Part shown: positions 23,892 through 30,976 of the stretch, one piece after another | Layout: each line of letters opens with the position of its first letter | Position numbering within the stretch: the first letter of the stretch is position 1 | Source: Muribaculaceae bacterium | GTDB lineage: Bacteria > Bacteroidota > Bacteroidia > Bacteroidales > Muribaculaceae | Assembly (NCBI GenBank): GCA_029068655.1 | Contig: JAIECF010000112.1 | Coordinates: forward strand, 36,616 to 100,615 | Length of the DNA stretch: 64,000 nt | Reading direction: 5' to 3' | The notes under the pieces: model-generated | The model's input: only the letters and a program-made list of their open reading frames with translations | Told to the model about the DNA's origin: nothing | Database searches by the model: none | Translations under genes and position numbers: made by a program

Positions 23892-25451
23892 TCACCTCAA
23901 TGCTTCTATCTCGTATTCGAGGCGGCGGGTGTCCGCGTCCTCGATGAAGTTGGCTCCGATGAGGTATACCCGGCGGGGATCCATGGCGTAGCGTCCGGCG
24001 TAGTCGCGGTCCCGGAGCTGGTCCATTGCCTCCTGAAGGGTCTTGTTGTATTTGAACTCGAAGATGTATATGTTCCTTCCGGCGAACACCTCGAGGTCTG
24101 AGCGGCCGCGGTAGCTGTGGCACTCGGCGAGCGCCGGGACGCCGCTGAGGACGGCGATGAGGAAGGTCACGGCGCGGTAGGTAGACTCCTTTTGGTCTTC
24201 GTAGGGGAGCGCCTTCAGCATCGTGGCGAGCCGCTTCATGAAGTCTTCGGGACGCCCTTCGGCGACGTCGGTCCTGAAGAGCGTGAAGTCAAAGGGACTG
24301 AAGGGATCGGTCGTGTCGGGCACGTAGATCTTGAGGAGCTGCTGGTAGAAACCTTTCTCCACCTCTCTGTTCGGGAACCTGAGCTCATACAGCCCGGTAT
24401 CCCTGTTGTAGTCGGCGATGGTGAGGTATCCTGTCTGGAACATCAGTGGAATCGGATTACGGTCGTTGAGTCCAACAGCCTGGAGGGCTTCCCTGTCACA
24501 TTTCTTTCCGTTTATGTCCGGTGGAAAAGTACCCTGTCTCATGATCCGTCGTGCAAGGAACGTCGGTGTTCCGCTATCGAACCAGTAAGGGTCGATCCTT
24601 ATCTTCTTGAGAGCCTTCAGTATACTGTAAGGATTATACAGTCGCGAACCCTCTTCCGTAAAGAGGTATCCATCGTAGTAGCCCCTCAGTTCCTTGAGTG
24701 TAGTGTCGAAATCCTCATTGCGTTTTTCTGCGAGGGTCTGGATTCCGTCGCGGAAATTTTCTATTAGCTCCTCTTCGCTCCATCCGCAGATGTCGGCATA
24801 TGCATCGTCGAGTGATATATCGTCGAGGTTGTTGAGGTCGCTGAAGATGCTTACCTTGCTGAAACGAGCCACCCCCGTGATGAATGCGAAGCGTATGTAT
24901 CGGTCCATGCTCTTGAGGTTTCCGAAGAAGCTCTTGAGTGTCCGCTGGTTCTTATCGAAGATCTCAGGATAGTCCTCGATGTCAAGAAGAGGTTTGTCAT
25001 ATTCATCAATAAGTATGACTACCTGTCTGCCTGTCTTCTGATAAGCGGCCTCAATGACATTCTTGAAGCGTTGTGAAATGGACTGTTCTTTTTGAGTGCA
25101 TCCGAATTTTTCCTCATACCGCCAAAGAAAGCCGTTAAGAAGCAGTTCCAGACCATTCTCGAGGCTGAAGTTCTCGGCATTGAAATCGAAGTGTAGCACC
25201 GGCGAAGGAGTCCAGTCAAGATCCATGGAGTCTGCGGCGAGCCCCTTGAAGAGCTCGCGACATCCTTCGAAGTAAGCCTCCAATGTAGACAGCAGCAGAC
25301 TCTTGCCGAACCGTCTGGGACGGCTCAGGAAAATGAATTTTCCCTGCTCAAGAAGAGGCCTGATATAGGCGGTCTTGTCGACATAAACATAGCCTTCCTC
25401 GATTATGTCGGAGAAGGTCTGCATCCCCACGGGGTATCTCAATTGGCTCAT
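23892..25451 (-). CDS. AAA-ATPase-like / PD-(D/E)XK nuclease family protein
   Basis: 519 residues from the ATG at 25451 (MSQLRYPVGMQTFSDIIEEG). The frame extends to 25517, but the promoter -7 box lies inside that extension. The N-terminal AAA-ATPase-like domain (PF09820 type) has VYVDKTAYI and the Walker A region FLSRPRRFGKSLLLS, then Walker-B-like VVILIDEYDKPL. The C-terminal domain (PF08011 type) has the nuclease signature GRSDLEVFAGRNIYIFEFKY, with Asp and E-x-K in place. These genes are often found in multiple copies in gut Bacteroidales. The role is unknown; mobile-element or defence roles have been suggested for related architectures. Fragments of the hairpin repeat lie at both ends. 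Confidence 0.88.
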   Translation of the reverse strand: MSQLRYPVGMQTFSDIIEEGYVYVDKTAYIRPLLEQGKFIFLSRPRRFGKSLLLSTLEAYFEGCRELFKGLAADSMDLDWTPSPVLHFDFNAENFSLENGLELLLNGFLWRYEEKFGCTQKEQSISQRFKNVIEAAYQKTGRQVVILIDEYDKPLLDIEDYPEIFDKNQRTLKSFFGNLKSMDRYIRFAFITGVARFSKVSIFSDLNNLDDISLDDAYADICGWSEEELIENFRDGIQTLAEKRNEDFDTTLKELRGYYDGYLFTEEGSRLYNPYSILKALKKIRIDPYWFDSGTPTFLARRIMRQGTFPPDINGKKCDREALQAVGLNDRNPIPLMFQTGYLTIADYNRDTGLYELRFPNREVEKGFYQQLLKIYVPDTTDPFSPFDFTLFRTDVAEGRPEDFMKRLATMLKALPYEDQKESTYRAVTFLIAVLSGVPALAECHSYRGRSDLEVFAGRNIYIFEFKYNKTLQEAMDQLRDRDYAGRYAMDPRRVYLIGANFIEDADTRRLEYEIEALR

Positions 25452-25468
25452 AATCCTCAATTTTTTCA

Positions 25469-25500
25469 CAAAGTTACAAAAAAATCGGATATTCTGCAAA
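25469..25500 (-). promoter_or_regulatory. Promoter for the AAA-ATPase-like gene
   Basis: TTTG at 25500-25497, a 20-base spacer, then TAACTTTG at 25476-25469. The leader to the ATG at 25451 is only about 10-12 bases. The promoter abuts hairpin repeat copy 5. Confidence 0.8.
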
Positions 25501-25502
25501 TA

Positions 25503-25596
25503 AAGACAGAAGCACAAAAGGACAAAAGATATGTGCCTTATGTGCTTCTGTCTAAAAACTGTACTTCTGTCTAAAAACTTGTGTTTCTGTCTAAAA
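25503..25596. repeat. Hairpin repeat copy 5 (long form)
   Basis: Arms AGACAGAAGCACAAAAGG (25504-25521) and CCTTATGTGCTTCTGTCT (25536-25553) pair with one mismatch. They are followed by two more half-units of the type CTTCTGTCTAAAAAC (25564 and 25582 regions). The array lies directly downstream of the TM2 gene stop on the minus strand. Confidence 0.9.
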
Positions 25597-26013
25597 GAGG
25601 GGCATAGTAGCAGGGTTCTCTATATATTTGCGTTTGAATTCCTCTTCGCTCATGCAAAGCATGAGGATGCCTTGGATCAGAGTAATTATAGACCAGAGGC
25701 CACAGGTGATGCATGAAAGAAGTATAGTCAGTATGCCACCCCAGGTTTTGCCGAGGATGAAATACTGCACTCCAAGATATCCGAGAAATATTGCGAAGAG
25801 ACCGCATAGCAGTTTCTTTGTAGCGAGCTCACTGCCTCCAATGCCACCTCCGCGCTGGCGCAGGGCCACCATCAGTTCAGGATAGGTATAGAGCGGGCGC
25901 CAGTTGGCTCCGTCGGTGCTGACATTGGTGTTTTGATCTACGTCATATGCGAATAGCTGATGCTCGCTCATCGGGCCAACGGGGTTGCCGTTGATATAGA
26001 TGTAGTAGTTCAT
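25591..26013 (-). CDS. GYF-like plus TM2 domain membrane protein
   Basis: 140 residues. The N-terminal 50 residues, MNYYIYINGNPVGPMSEHQL then FAYDV, follow the GYF_2 (DUF4339) pattern, including the conserved NVSTDGANWRPLYTYPEL. A Gly-rich linker (GGGIGGSE) leads to a TM2 domain: KKLLCGLFAIFLGYLGVQYF, ILGKTWGGILTILLSCITCG and a further hydrophobic stretch LWSIITLIQGILML. TM2 proteins are small inner-membrane proteins of unknown function. The promoter is at 26071-26078. The last residues before the stop (ENPATMPLF) run into hairpin repeat copy 5. Confidence 0.87.
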   Translation of the reverse strand: MNYYIYINGNPVGPMSEHQLFAYDVDQNTNVSTDGANWRPLYTYPELMVALRQRGGGIGGSELATKKLLCGLFAIFLGYLGVQYFILGKTWGGILTILLSCITCGLWSIITLIQGILMLCMSEEEFKRKYIENPATMPLF

Positions 26014-26070
26014 ACGTTTTGCGTTTTACATTGTAAATTTTACGTTATACAAACTGTGTGTTTGCAACTG

Positions 26071-26078
26071 CAAAGGTA
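26071..26078 (-). promoter_or_regulatory. -7 box for the TM2 gene
   Basis: TACCTTTG on the minus strand, 58 bases before the ATG at 26013. At the -33 position only CTTT is seen. Confidence 0.55.
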
Positions 26079-26090
26079 ATAATAAAAATT

Positions 26091-26124
26091 GAGACCCGAA
26101 AGTGTGGAGCCACTCTCGAGTCTC
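26091..26124 (-). terminator. Terminator downstream of tRNA-His
   Basis: On the minus strand GAGACTCGAGAGTG (26124-26111) pairs over 14 bp with CACTTTCGGGTCTC (26104-26091), using two G-U pairs, and is followed by AATTTTTATTATT. On the plus strand the same positions would be A-C mismatches, so the hairpin is built for minus-strand transcripts. Confidence 0.85.
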
Positions 26125-26132
26125 TGAAGGCG

Positions 26133-26207
26133 GGTGGAAGATGGGGCTCGAACCCACGACCTACGGAACCACAATCCGTCGCTCTAACCAACTGAGCTAC
26201 ATCCACC
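26133..26207 (-). tRNA. tRNA-His (GTG anticodon)
   Basis: A 75-base cloverleaf on the minus strand, with the histidine-specific extra G at position -1 opposite C73. Acceptor arm GTGGATG/CTTCCAC (one U-U mismatch), D arm GCTC/GAGC, anticodon arm ACGGA-TTGTGGT-TCCGT with anticodon GTG, and T arm GTGGG-TTCGAGC-CCCAT. The CCA end is not encoded. Confidence 0.96.
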
Positions 26208-26267
26208 ATGTTGCTTTACCGGGAAATTCCACTAAAGGCTTCGCAAGGTCTCTCCCGAAAAGCAATG

Positions 26268-26299
26268 CAAAATTAGTACTTTTTTCTGAACTATGCAAA
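26268..26299 (-). promoter_or_regulatory. Promoter for tRNA-His
   Basis: TTTG at 26299-26296, a 20-base spacer, then TAATTTTG at 26275-26268: a full consensus promoter. The start is expected about 55 bases before the mature tRNA 5' end. Confidence 0.82.
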
Positions 26300-26366
26300 T
26301 TTTTGAGCAATAATTTTTCAAAAAAACATAAATATTTGTAGATACTCCATTTCCAGGCCTCTTAAA

Positions 26367-26431
26367 TGATGCATTGAGCATTATGCATTATGAATTAAGA
26401 ATTGTGCATTATGGATTATGAATTATGCATT
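26367..26431. repeat. ATGCATTATGAATT-family repeat array
   Basis: About 65 bases of units such as GAGCATTATGCATTATGAAT and GGATTATGAATTATGCATTT between the tRNA-His promoter region and the 3' end of the esterase-like gene. Confidence 0.85.
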
Positions 26432-27585
26432 TACTTTAAGTGTTTGTCAAGAAAACGAAGCGTCATCTCCTGGACGTCCTTTTTCATCTCATGACCCTGT
26501 GGCAGAAGACGCGTTTCAAGCTTGTCGCCGACTCCCTGGCTATCCCACACCTTATGCATCGTATCGTAGCACTGGCGCACGGCGTGAGGCTTGAAGAGCT
26601 TATCGGTCTCACCATTGATGAGCATCATGGCGTTGGGGCAAGCCAGCGACGCGATATGAGGATAGTCGAGCTGTGCGAACACACCTCCGAGATTGTTGGC
26701 GAATCCTCCACGTTCATGACGTCCGTATTTCCAGTCCATCATGGCGTCTTGTGTCGTCATCCAGCATACTCCCACGCTTGCCTTGATAAGAGGGGAGATA
26801 GCTGCGAGCATGAAGGTGCGGTAACCGCCCATCGAAAGGCCGGTGCAGCCGATTCGTCCGGCATCCACGTCCGGAAGGCTGGCGAAAAATTCTGTAGCAT
26901 ATGCATCCTCATAAGTCATCCATGAGGCGAGATTACGCCCGAGAAGAAGCATGTTTCCTGCAACGCTTGCAAGATGAGTGTTGTCGCTTCCTTCTTTGCA
27001 TCCGCGCTCCCCCCACATAAGGGCGTCGGTGCAAAGCACAGCATAACCGTTCTTGGCAAGATAATCGCCTACATACTGACCTTCGTAGAGGTTGTCGGCC
27101 CAGGCATCGCTGTCGTCAAGCACCGCTTGGTCCACTCCGAAGGGGCGTACCATCTTCTCCTTTCCGATGGTGAAGTGTGCTCCATGGTCGTGAAGCGCGA
27201 CAATACCCGGATGCGGACCATTTCCGTCGGGTATGAGAAGATAACCCTTCACGCGCGAGTATTTAGTTAGGTTGAACTCGATCTTATGGACAGTGTAACC
27301 TTCGCGTTTTTCCGATTCCAGAATCTTCATGTCGTAGGCTTCAGCGCGTGGAGGTGGAAGGAGCATCTCTTCCGCGAGTTTTGACTTGGCTGCTGTCCGC
27401 CACTGGTCGAAGTCCGTGATGTCGTTATGGCCCCATGCCATCGGGTAAGTGAACTCCGTCTTCAAGCTGTCGAGGAAGATCGGCATGTCGCGCTCAATCT
27501 CATAGGCGCGTCCAGTCTGGGCAGAAACTGCAGTCGACCATAAGAGGCCGACTGCAGCAATCACAATAGATATAGGCTTAGTCAT
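26431..27585 (-). CDS. Exported alpha/beta hydrolase, acetyl-xylan-esterase-like
   Basis: 384 residues with a signal peptide (MTKPISIVIAAVGLLWSTAV, cleavage near SAQ). The hydrolase core has HDHGAHFTIGKEK near the oxyanion region and the nucleophile elbow GLSMGGYRTF. The acid is in LINGETDKLFKPH and the histidine in PQGHEMKK, so the triad is complete. It resembles the Abhydrolase_7/acetyl xylan esterase-like group of Bacteroidetes that remove acyl groups from polysaccharides or act as peptidase-like hydrolases. The periplasmic location and nearby GH85 gene fit glycan processing, but the substrate is not readable. The genes upstream and downstream are separated from it by repeats. Confidence 0.85.
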   Translation of the reverse strand: MTKPISIVIAAVGLLWSTAVSAQTGRAYEIERDMPIFLDSLKTEFTYPMAWGHNDITDFDQWRTAAKSKLAEEMLLPPPRAEAYDMKILESEKREGYTVHKIEFNLTKYSRVKGYLLIPDGNGPHPGIVALHDHGAHFTIGKEKMVRPFGVDQAVLDDSDAWADNLYEGQYVGDYLAKNGYAVLCTDALMWGERGCKEGSDNTHLASVAGNMLLLGRNLASWMTYEDAYATEFFASLPDVDAGRIGCTGLSMGGYRTFMLAAISPLIKASVGVCWMTTQDAMMDWKYGRHERGGFANNLGGVFAQLDYPHIASLACPNAMMLINGETDKLFKPHAVRQCYDTMHKVWDSQGVGDKLETRLLPQGHEMKKDVQEMTLRFLDKHLK

Positions 27586-27608
27586 TAGTTGTCAATGTTT
27601 TAGTTCTC

Positions 27609-27680
27609 GGTTGTCAGCTGTCAGTTGTCAGCTGTCAGCTGTCAGTTATCATGATTCATCATGTTAAATCAAGATCAATC
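27609..27680. repeat. GTCAGCTGTCAGTT array followed by a TCATGATTCATCATG-type repeat
   Basis: 27609-27648 holds five to six units of TGTCAGTTGTCAGC or TGTCAGCTGTCA. It is followed at 27649-27680 by TCATGATTCATCATGTTAAA and ATCAAGATCAATCAAG. These are two of the six intergenic repeat families. Confidence 0.8.
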
Positions 27681-27762
27681 AAGTACTTTAATCTCTAAGT
27701 AGCTGGTCAAATTAAACGCATAATATCATAAATATCTTTTCGATTGAAATTCAGTGACAAAC

Positions 27763-27795
27763 GATTATGAATTATGCATTATGAATTATGCATTA
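27763..27795. repeat. ATGCATTATGAATT-family repeat
   Basis: GATTATGAATTATGCATTAT followed by GAATTATGCATT, next to the 3' end of the barrel gene. Confidence 0.8.
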
Positions 27796-27806
27796 CCACT
27801 TAATCA

Positions 27807-30683
27807 TTAAAAAGGTCTTCCACCTCTGAAGCCACCCGGGGGAGGACCCATAGGTCTGCCTCCGCCGGGGCCGCCGGGACCCATCATGCCGGGACCCGGC
27901 ATCGGCATGTCTTCTTCAGCTTCCCCTTTCTTCTTCTTGAAGTTGAGGGAATTGAACTGCCAGCTGAGGCCAAACATGAAGTAGCGCGAGAGATTGTTGT
28001 AGCGGTTGTCGACGATTGCGGCCGACGAGATAGTTCTTGAGATATTCTTAGTGTCGGCGAGAAGGTCGTTGGCCTCCACAAATATGTTCAAGCCGTAGGT
28101 GCCCGGTATGGTGTAAAGGATGTTGGCATTCCAGATCCATGAGGAAGAATCATAGCCCGCAGAAAGACCGTTGGTCTTTGAATAGTGCAGGTTGGTGCCC
28201 ATTTCCAGTCCGAATGGTAGGGTGAGGGTAAAATCGGTGTCGAAGCCGTAACTGGAGTTGTTACGGTTTTTCTGTTGTGGAAGAGTACTGGTGGCAAGTT
28301 GCCATGAATATGTCGGATTGGCTGATATCTGCACGATTTCTGTGGAGAATGTGATTCCGGCACGAGGTGCAAGGCTGTACTGTCCGGTCCGGTTGTATTC
28401 TGCATCAAGGTAGCTTGCGTAGGAACTGTAGCCGGCCATTAGGTTGCAGAAAACTCGCCAGTTGCGGTTGCGGAAAGGTTGGTTGTACATACCGCGTAGG
28501 TTGATGTTGAAATCACCCGAGGTATTTGTGTAGGTTGTGGTTCGAGCTCCGGTGGTTTTATCCGTAGTTGTCATGTTCACTACATTGTTGATGGTATATG
28601 AACCGTTGAGCATTGCGAAGAGCGAACGCTGTGTATCCATGTCGAAGTCCTGGAACCTTGCGTGAAACCTTTGTGTGAATGTCGGCTTAAGGTCAGGATT
28701 ACCGATCTTGATATTCATAGGGTCAGACATATCGGCTACCGGCTGCAGCTGACTTATGGAAGGCTCGGAAGAACGTGCGTTGTAATTCACCATCAGCGAG
28801 CGGTTTTTTGTGAACCTGTATCTCAGTCGGAAGAATGGGGCGAAATTGATCACGTTTCTTCTCGGTATGTTGCGTTCCGACATTATGAGGTCAGTGCTCT
28901 TGCTGCTTGAAGGCACAAGTTCCAGACCGGCGTTAAGGTTCATCTCTTTTGTCGTACGCAGATATCCGAGGCGTATGCTTTGGGTGAGGAAGTCATTACG
29001 GAAACTGTTGGATAGAGTAGGATCATACGCTAATCCATCTATCGGAAGATAGTCGAAGTCCGGCATGAGATATCCGCTTCCAATCGTTTCAAGAAGGTCG
29101 AAAGGAAGGTTGTAGACATATTTGTCTGCATTGTTGCGGCGCGAGTTGATGCGATAGGCAAACTCAAGGAAGTTACCCTTGCTCCCTATTGGTTCTGTCC
29201 AGGTCACTCGTGCGCTGACATTGTTGTTCCATGTCTTATTGTCGGTAAACCTGAAGAGATCCTCGTCCTTGTCTGCGTTTTCCATCAGATATCGGGTGAT
29301 TTCAGAAAGCGATGTGCCATGCTGCTTGGTATTGGAGAATGAGTATTCAGCTCTTATACTCAACGACCGGCCTTTCTTTTGAGGGAAACGGTGGACGAAG
29401 GTCACTTCGCCCGACGTACTCCATGTGTTGCCATGGTTGGTCCGGTCGTTGATCTGGCTGTTGACCGGTGTGTGGGCTGCATCTCCGGCAAATAGATGGC
29501 TTTCAGAAGCAGAAGTTGCATCGTTGGTGGAATAAGTGAATCGGGGACGGAACTCGAAAGTGTTGTCATTGTTGATTTCCCATTTCAAGCGGAAGTTACC
29601 GCCTACGCTATGGCTTTCATCGAAGGCGTTTGATTTTGCCGACTGATAACTTACGGAGTCACGTAGCAGGTTCTGGGTCTCGCTGCTGTTTTCTGCATCG
29701 CGTGAGTTGTGCATGTAGCGCACGTTGCCGCCGATGGCGAATTTCTGCTCGTCGCCAACCGCGAAATCAAGGCCAAGCATCTGCGATGTCCGGATGCCAC
29801 CGGCACCACCTCCCATGCTGAAGTTTCCTCCACGCATATCCATACCCCCCATCTCGTTGGTATTGTTAGCGCGTCCGATAAGTGAGATACGGTTGCCGTC
29901 GGCCATGCGAGTAATGAAGAGATTGCCGGAATAGCGGTCGTCTGTGCCGTAGCCGCCACGGATGTTGCCAAACCAGCTTTCCTCCATGCCTTTCTTGACT
30001 TCGAGATTGATGACAGTCTCGTCTTCACCATCGTCTACGCCTGTCAGGCGTGCTTGTTCACTCTTGCGGTCAACGACCTGTACTTTCGAGACGGCTTTGG
30101 CTGAAAAGTTCTTTGTTGCCATAGTCGGATCGTCGCCGAAGAATTCTTTACCGTTTACGAGAATCTTGGAGACTGTCTTACCATTGGATGTGATGCTTCC
30201 GTCACTGCCGACTTCCACACCCGGCAGTTTCTTGAGAAGGTCTTCTACTACAGCATTCTCTGTGGTGTGGAAAGAATCAGCATTGAATTCCAGGGTGTCT
30301 TCCTTCGCAATCACTGCGGTCTTTACTCCCTTCACAACGAGTTCCTTAAGAACTGTAGATTCGTCGTAAAGCTTGAGTGCCGGAAGCTCGATTGTCTTGG
30401 TGGTATCAGATACAGTGAAATCAGTCATTTCAGTATCCATTCCGGTCATCGATGCCTTGATTGCATAGCGGCGTACCGCAAGATTGCTGAAGGTATAGGC
30501 GCCGTCTGCGTCTGTCATCGACCCGGTCACGATTGTGGAATCCGGCAGTGCGAGTAGCGTCGCTGTCGCTCCGATCAGAGGTTGCCCTTGTGAGTCGACG
30601 ATGCGCCCCTTGACAGTAGCCGCTATCAAGGTCGCTACAGCGAGGCAGGAGAGAGTCAGGAGAGAAAGTATCCGTTTGTTCAT
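27807..30683 (-). CDS. TonB-dependent-type outer membrane beta-barrel protein (OMP_b-brl_3)
   Basis: 958 residues from the ATG at 30683 (MNKRILSLLTLSCLAVATLI, signal peptide). The longer frame to 30779 lacks a signal and is not used. Order: a carboxypeptidase-regulatory-like beta-sandwich (VKGRIVDSQGQPLIGATATL), a plug domain (VVEDLLKKLPGVEVGSDGSI, KTVSKILVNGKEFFGDDPTM), then a large barrel typical of PF14905 proteins. After the last strand (FMFGLSWQFNSLNF) comes a Lys/Glu segment and an unusual Gly/Pro/Met/Arg-rich tail of about 30 residues (GPGMMGPGGPGGGRPMGPPP) ending in RPF. It probably transports or binds a glycan or peptide; the substrate is unknown. Confidence 0.88.
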   Translation of the reverse strand: MNKRILSLLTLSCLAVATLIAATVKGRIVDSQGQPLIGATATLLALPDSTIVTGSMTDADGAYTFSNLAVRRYAIKASMTGMDTEMTDFTVSDTTKTIELPALKLYDESTVLKELVVKGVKTAVIAKEDTLEFNADSFHTTENAVVEDLLKKLPGVEVGSDGSITSNGKTVSKILVNGKEFFGDDPTMATKNFSAKAVSKVQVVDRKSEQARLTGVDDGEDETVINLEVKKGMEESWFGNIRGGYGTDDRYSGNLFITRMADGNRISLIGRANNTNEMGGMDMRGGNFSMGGGAGGIRTSQMLGLDFAVGDEQKFAIGGNVRYMHNSRDAENSSETQNLLRDSVSYQSAKSNAFDESHSVGGNFRLKWEINNDNTFEFRPRFTYSTNDATSASESHLFAGDAAHTPVNSQINDRTNHGNTWSTSGEVTFVHRFPQKKGRSLSIRAEYSFSNTKQHGTSLSEITRYLMENADKDEDLFRFTDNKTWNNNVSARVTWTEPIGSKGNFLEFAYRINSRRNNADKYVYNLPFDLLETIGSGYLMPDFDYLPIDGLAYDPTLSNSFRNDFLTQSIRLGYLRTTKEMNLNAGLELVPSSSKSTDLIMSERNIPRRNVINFAPFFRLRYRFTKNRSLMVNYNARSSEPSISQLQPVADMSDPMNIKIGNPDLKPTFTQRFHARFQDFDMDTQRSLFAMLNGSYTINNVVNMTTTDKTTGARTTTYTNTSGDFNINLRGMYNQPFRNRNWRVFCNLMAGYSSYASYLDAEYNRTGQYSLAPRAGITFSTEIVQISANPTYSWQLATSTLPQQKNRNNSSYGFDTDFTLTLPFGLEMGTNLHYSKTNGLSAGYDSSSWIWNANILYTIPGTYGLNIFVEANDLLADTKNISRTISSAAIVDNRYNNLSRYFMFGLSWQFNSLNFKKKKGEAEEDMPMPGPGMMGPGGPGGGRPMGPPPGGFRGGRPF

Positions 30684-30888
30684 AATGGAAAGTGAGAATG
30701 TTGTGGTATTCAAAAAAAATTGAGTGTGTTTCCAACACTCGTTAATTATGACTCTAATCCTCTCCAAAGGTTTATTCACTTCCTGAAAAATTTTTTAACA
30801 ACGTCTCGGCTGTACAAAGCGCGACTTATAGCGACTCCCGGTTCTTGCGTCCGTAAGCATGTCATTCAGTAATTTTTAGTTGTTTTTA

Positions 30889-30919
30889 TTGCAGAAAACT
30901 GAATTTTAAACTATCTTTG
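30889..30919 (+). promoter_or_regulatory. Promoter for the GH85-YhcH pair
   Basis: TTG at 30889-30891, a 20-base spacer, then TATCTTTG at 30912-30919. The leader to the ATG at 30977 is about 50 bases. Confidence 0.75.
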
Positions 30920-30976
30920 TAGCCAAAACAGCAATAACCACGGGAGTTACGATATATTCCCATCCATAGCATAACA

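Noticed and set aside
23576..23947. A 123-codon plus-strand frame with hydrophobic stretches across the palindromic segment
   Set aside because: It overlaps the minus-strand 98-codon gene and the 3' end of the ATPase gene, has no promoter or recognisable domain, and its composition follows the inverted repeats. Treated as non-coding.
23892..25451. A transposase or restriction enzyme gene
   Set aside because: The ATPase domain plus D...ExK layout fits the PF09820/PF08011 family and no transposase DDE or methylase motif is present.
20289..25596. An integron array with attC sites
   Set aside because: The repeats lack the GTTRRRY core-site motif and no integrase is seen; only the gene-plus-palindrome layout is similar.
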